Shown here one piece after another: positions 6,292 through 6,601 of a DNA stretch of 6,601 bases. The stretch covers positions 1-6,601 of the forward strand of contig QMST01000029.1 in assembly GCA_003649745.1 (NCBI GenBank), given 5' to 3'. The notes under the pieces are model-generated. The model worked only from the letters and a program-made list of their open reading frames with translations, did no database searches and was not told the DNA's origin. The translations under genes were made by a program, and so were the position numbers. The first letter of the stretch is position 1. Each line of letters opens with the position of its first letter. Source of the stretch: Thermoplasmata archaeon (GTDB taxonomy: Archaea > Thermoplasmatota > E2 > DHVEG-1 > B8-G13).

Positions 6292-6444
6292 GGGAGCATG
6301 GTGTAACCAGGCATCATTGCGGGCTCCAGTTATGGGGAATGATTAAAAGAGGGTCATCTGAATTCGTTATGATGAATAACTGGAGCGATGACCCTGCCCG
6401 TTAGAGGTGACCCGCAGATCTGGGTTCGAATCCCAGTGCTCCCA
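6292..6444 (+). tRNA. tRNA-Trp (anticodon CCA), split by an 80-base intron
   Basis: The acceptor stem is GGGAGCA (6292-6298) with TGCTCCC (6437-6443), discriminator A6444. The D arm starts GTGT (6301-6304). The anticodon stem is GCGGG (6319-6323) with CCCGC (6411-6415). The T arm is CTGGG-TTCGAAT-CCCAG (6420-6436). Joining 6329 to 6410 gives loop CTCCAGA, anticodon CCA, in a 73-base tRNA. The intron lies at the canonical 37/38 site, or one base earlier with the same product because 6329 and 6409 are both G. A bulge-helix-bulge can be drawn with 6324-6326 pairing to 6404-6406 and 6330-6336 pairing to 6397-6403, allowing one U-U mismatch and one G-U pair. It is a slightly relaxed motif. CCA is not encoded. 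Confidence 0.93.
6330..6409 (+). ncRNA. Box C/D 2'-O-methylation guide RNA within the tRNA-Trp intron
   Basis: Box order is C ATGATTA (6339-6345), D' CTGA (6358-6361), C' ATGATGA (6369-6375), D ATGA (6388-6391). A GGGG/CCCT stem (6334-6337 with 6392-6395) closes C to D. The D guide 6376-6386 pairs perfectly over 11 bases with 6323-6333 of the pre-tRNA. The fifth base before box D (G6383) faces C6326, which is tRNA C34. The D' guide pairs 6351-6357 with 6407-6413, with one G-U pair, and its fifth base (G6353) faces C6411, tRNA position 39. The intron of Haloferax pre-tRNA-Trp is known to guide methylation of C34 and U39, so both target and layout agree; position 39 here is C. Both duplexes cross splice junctions, so modification should precede splicing. 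Boxes C and D each have one non-consensus base. Confidence 0.85.
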
Positions 6445-6481
6445 TACCTGTTCTCCCCTGCTTTTCCATGTGAAATAAAGG

Positions 6482-6505
6482 TTTTTTTGGTGTTTTGTTG
6501 GTTTT
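6482..6505 (+). terminator. T-rich termination region after tRNA-Trp
   Basis: A T7 run (6482-6488) is followed by two further T4 runs within 25 bases, starting about 37 bases after the tRNA. T-rich tracts of this kind terminate archaeal transcription without needing a hairpin, and none is visible. Confidence 0.45.
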
Positions 6506-6601
6506 AACGTGTTTTCCCTCTTCTATAAAATTATTTGTACTCTAATTTTTATCACAAAATGAATATTTCATATACTTTTGCTATTTTGCAAAGAATATTT
6601 A
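6506..6601. other. AT-rich sequence without a recognised gene
   Basis: No frame here on either strand starts well or resembles a known protein. A minus-strand frame open at the window edge closes after a few codons. It is presumably the intergenic region before the next gene. Confidence 0.4.

Noticed and set aside
6574..6596. Small inverted repeat TTTGC...GCAAA as a terminator or operator
   Set aside because: It has five-base arms only, no T tract after it, and AT-rich surroundings; too weak to call.
1..6601. CRISPR array, insertion sequence or attachment site
   Set aside because: No regularly spaced repeats, no transposase frame, and no duplicated tRNA 3' end were found in the window.

Overview
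This AT-rich window is archaeal. It carries the eL18–uL13–uS9–RpoN operon, which is arranged this way only in archaea. It also has the archaeal ribosomal protein eL41, a split tRNA-Trp gene whose intron is a box C/D guide RNA, archaeal TATA boxes about 25 bases before plausible transcription starts, and GGTGA/GGAGG ribosome-binding sites. A euryarchaeal, possibly Thermoplasmata-related sediment lineage would fit the surface proteins (a gingipain-like caspase-fold protein and a CARDB-domain protein), but that placement is an inference.

Layout. Positions 1-1405 (minus strand) hold a large secreted CARDB-domain protein whose C-terminus lies outside the window and whose reading frame breaks at an A6 run. 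It is transcribed divergently, across a 131-base double promoter, from a lipoprotein at 1537-2618 that looks like a gingipain-type (C25-like, clan CD) peptidase and is broken by two +1 frame changes. Positions 2733-4399 form a compact three-gene unit: a 45-residue zinc ribbon, an ABC ATPase and a six-helix ABC-2/NosY-type permease. Positions 4468-5905 form the housekeeping operon eL18, uL13, uS9, RpoN, with gaps of 2-7 bases. Then come tRNA-Arg(UCU), a 32-codon eL41 gene with its own promoter, and an intron-containing tRNA-Trp(CCA). The last 157 bases hold T-rich termination sequence and no recognisable gene.

How the parts relate. The right half is translation and transcription machinery. The left half concerns the cell envelope: two exported proteins facing each other, next to an exporter-like ABC system. 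The three apparent frame breaks all fall in the two exported-protein genes, while every housekeeping gene is intact.

The most notable element is the tRNA-Trp intron. Its two guide segments sit exactly five bases from boxes D' and D when paired to tRNA positions 39 and 34. Its C and D boxes both deviate from consensus, in a way that looks like a compensatory base-pair swap in the K-turn. It also contains a second copy of the D' target that overlaps box D and could form a competing hairpin.
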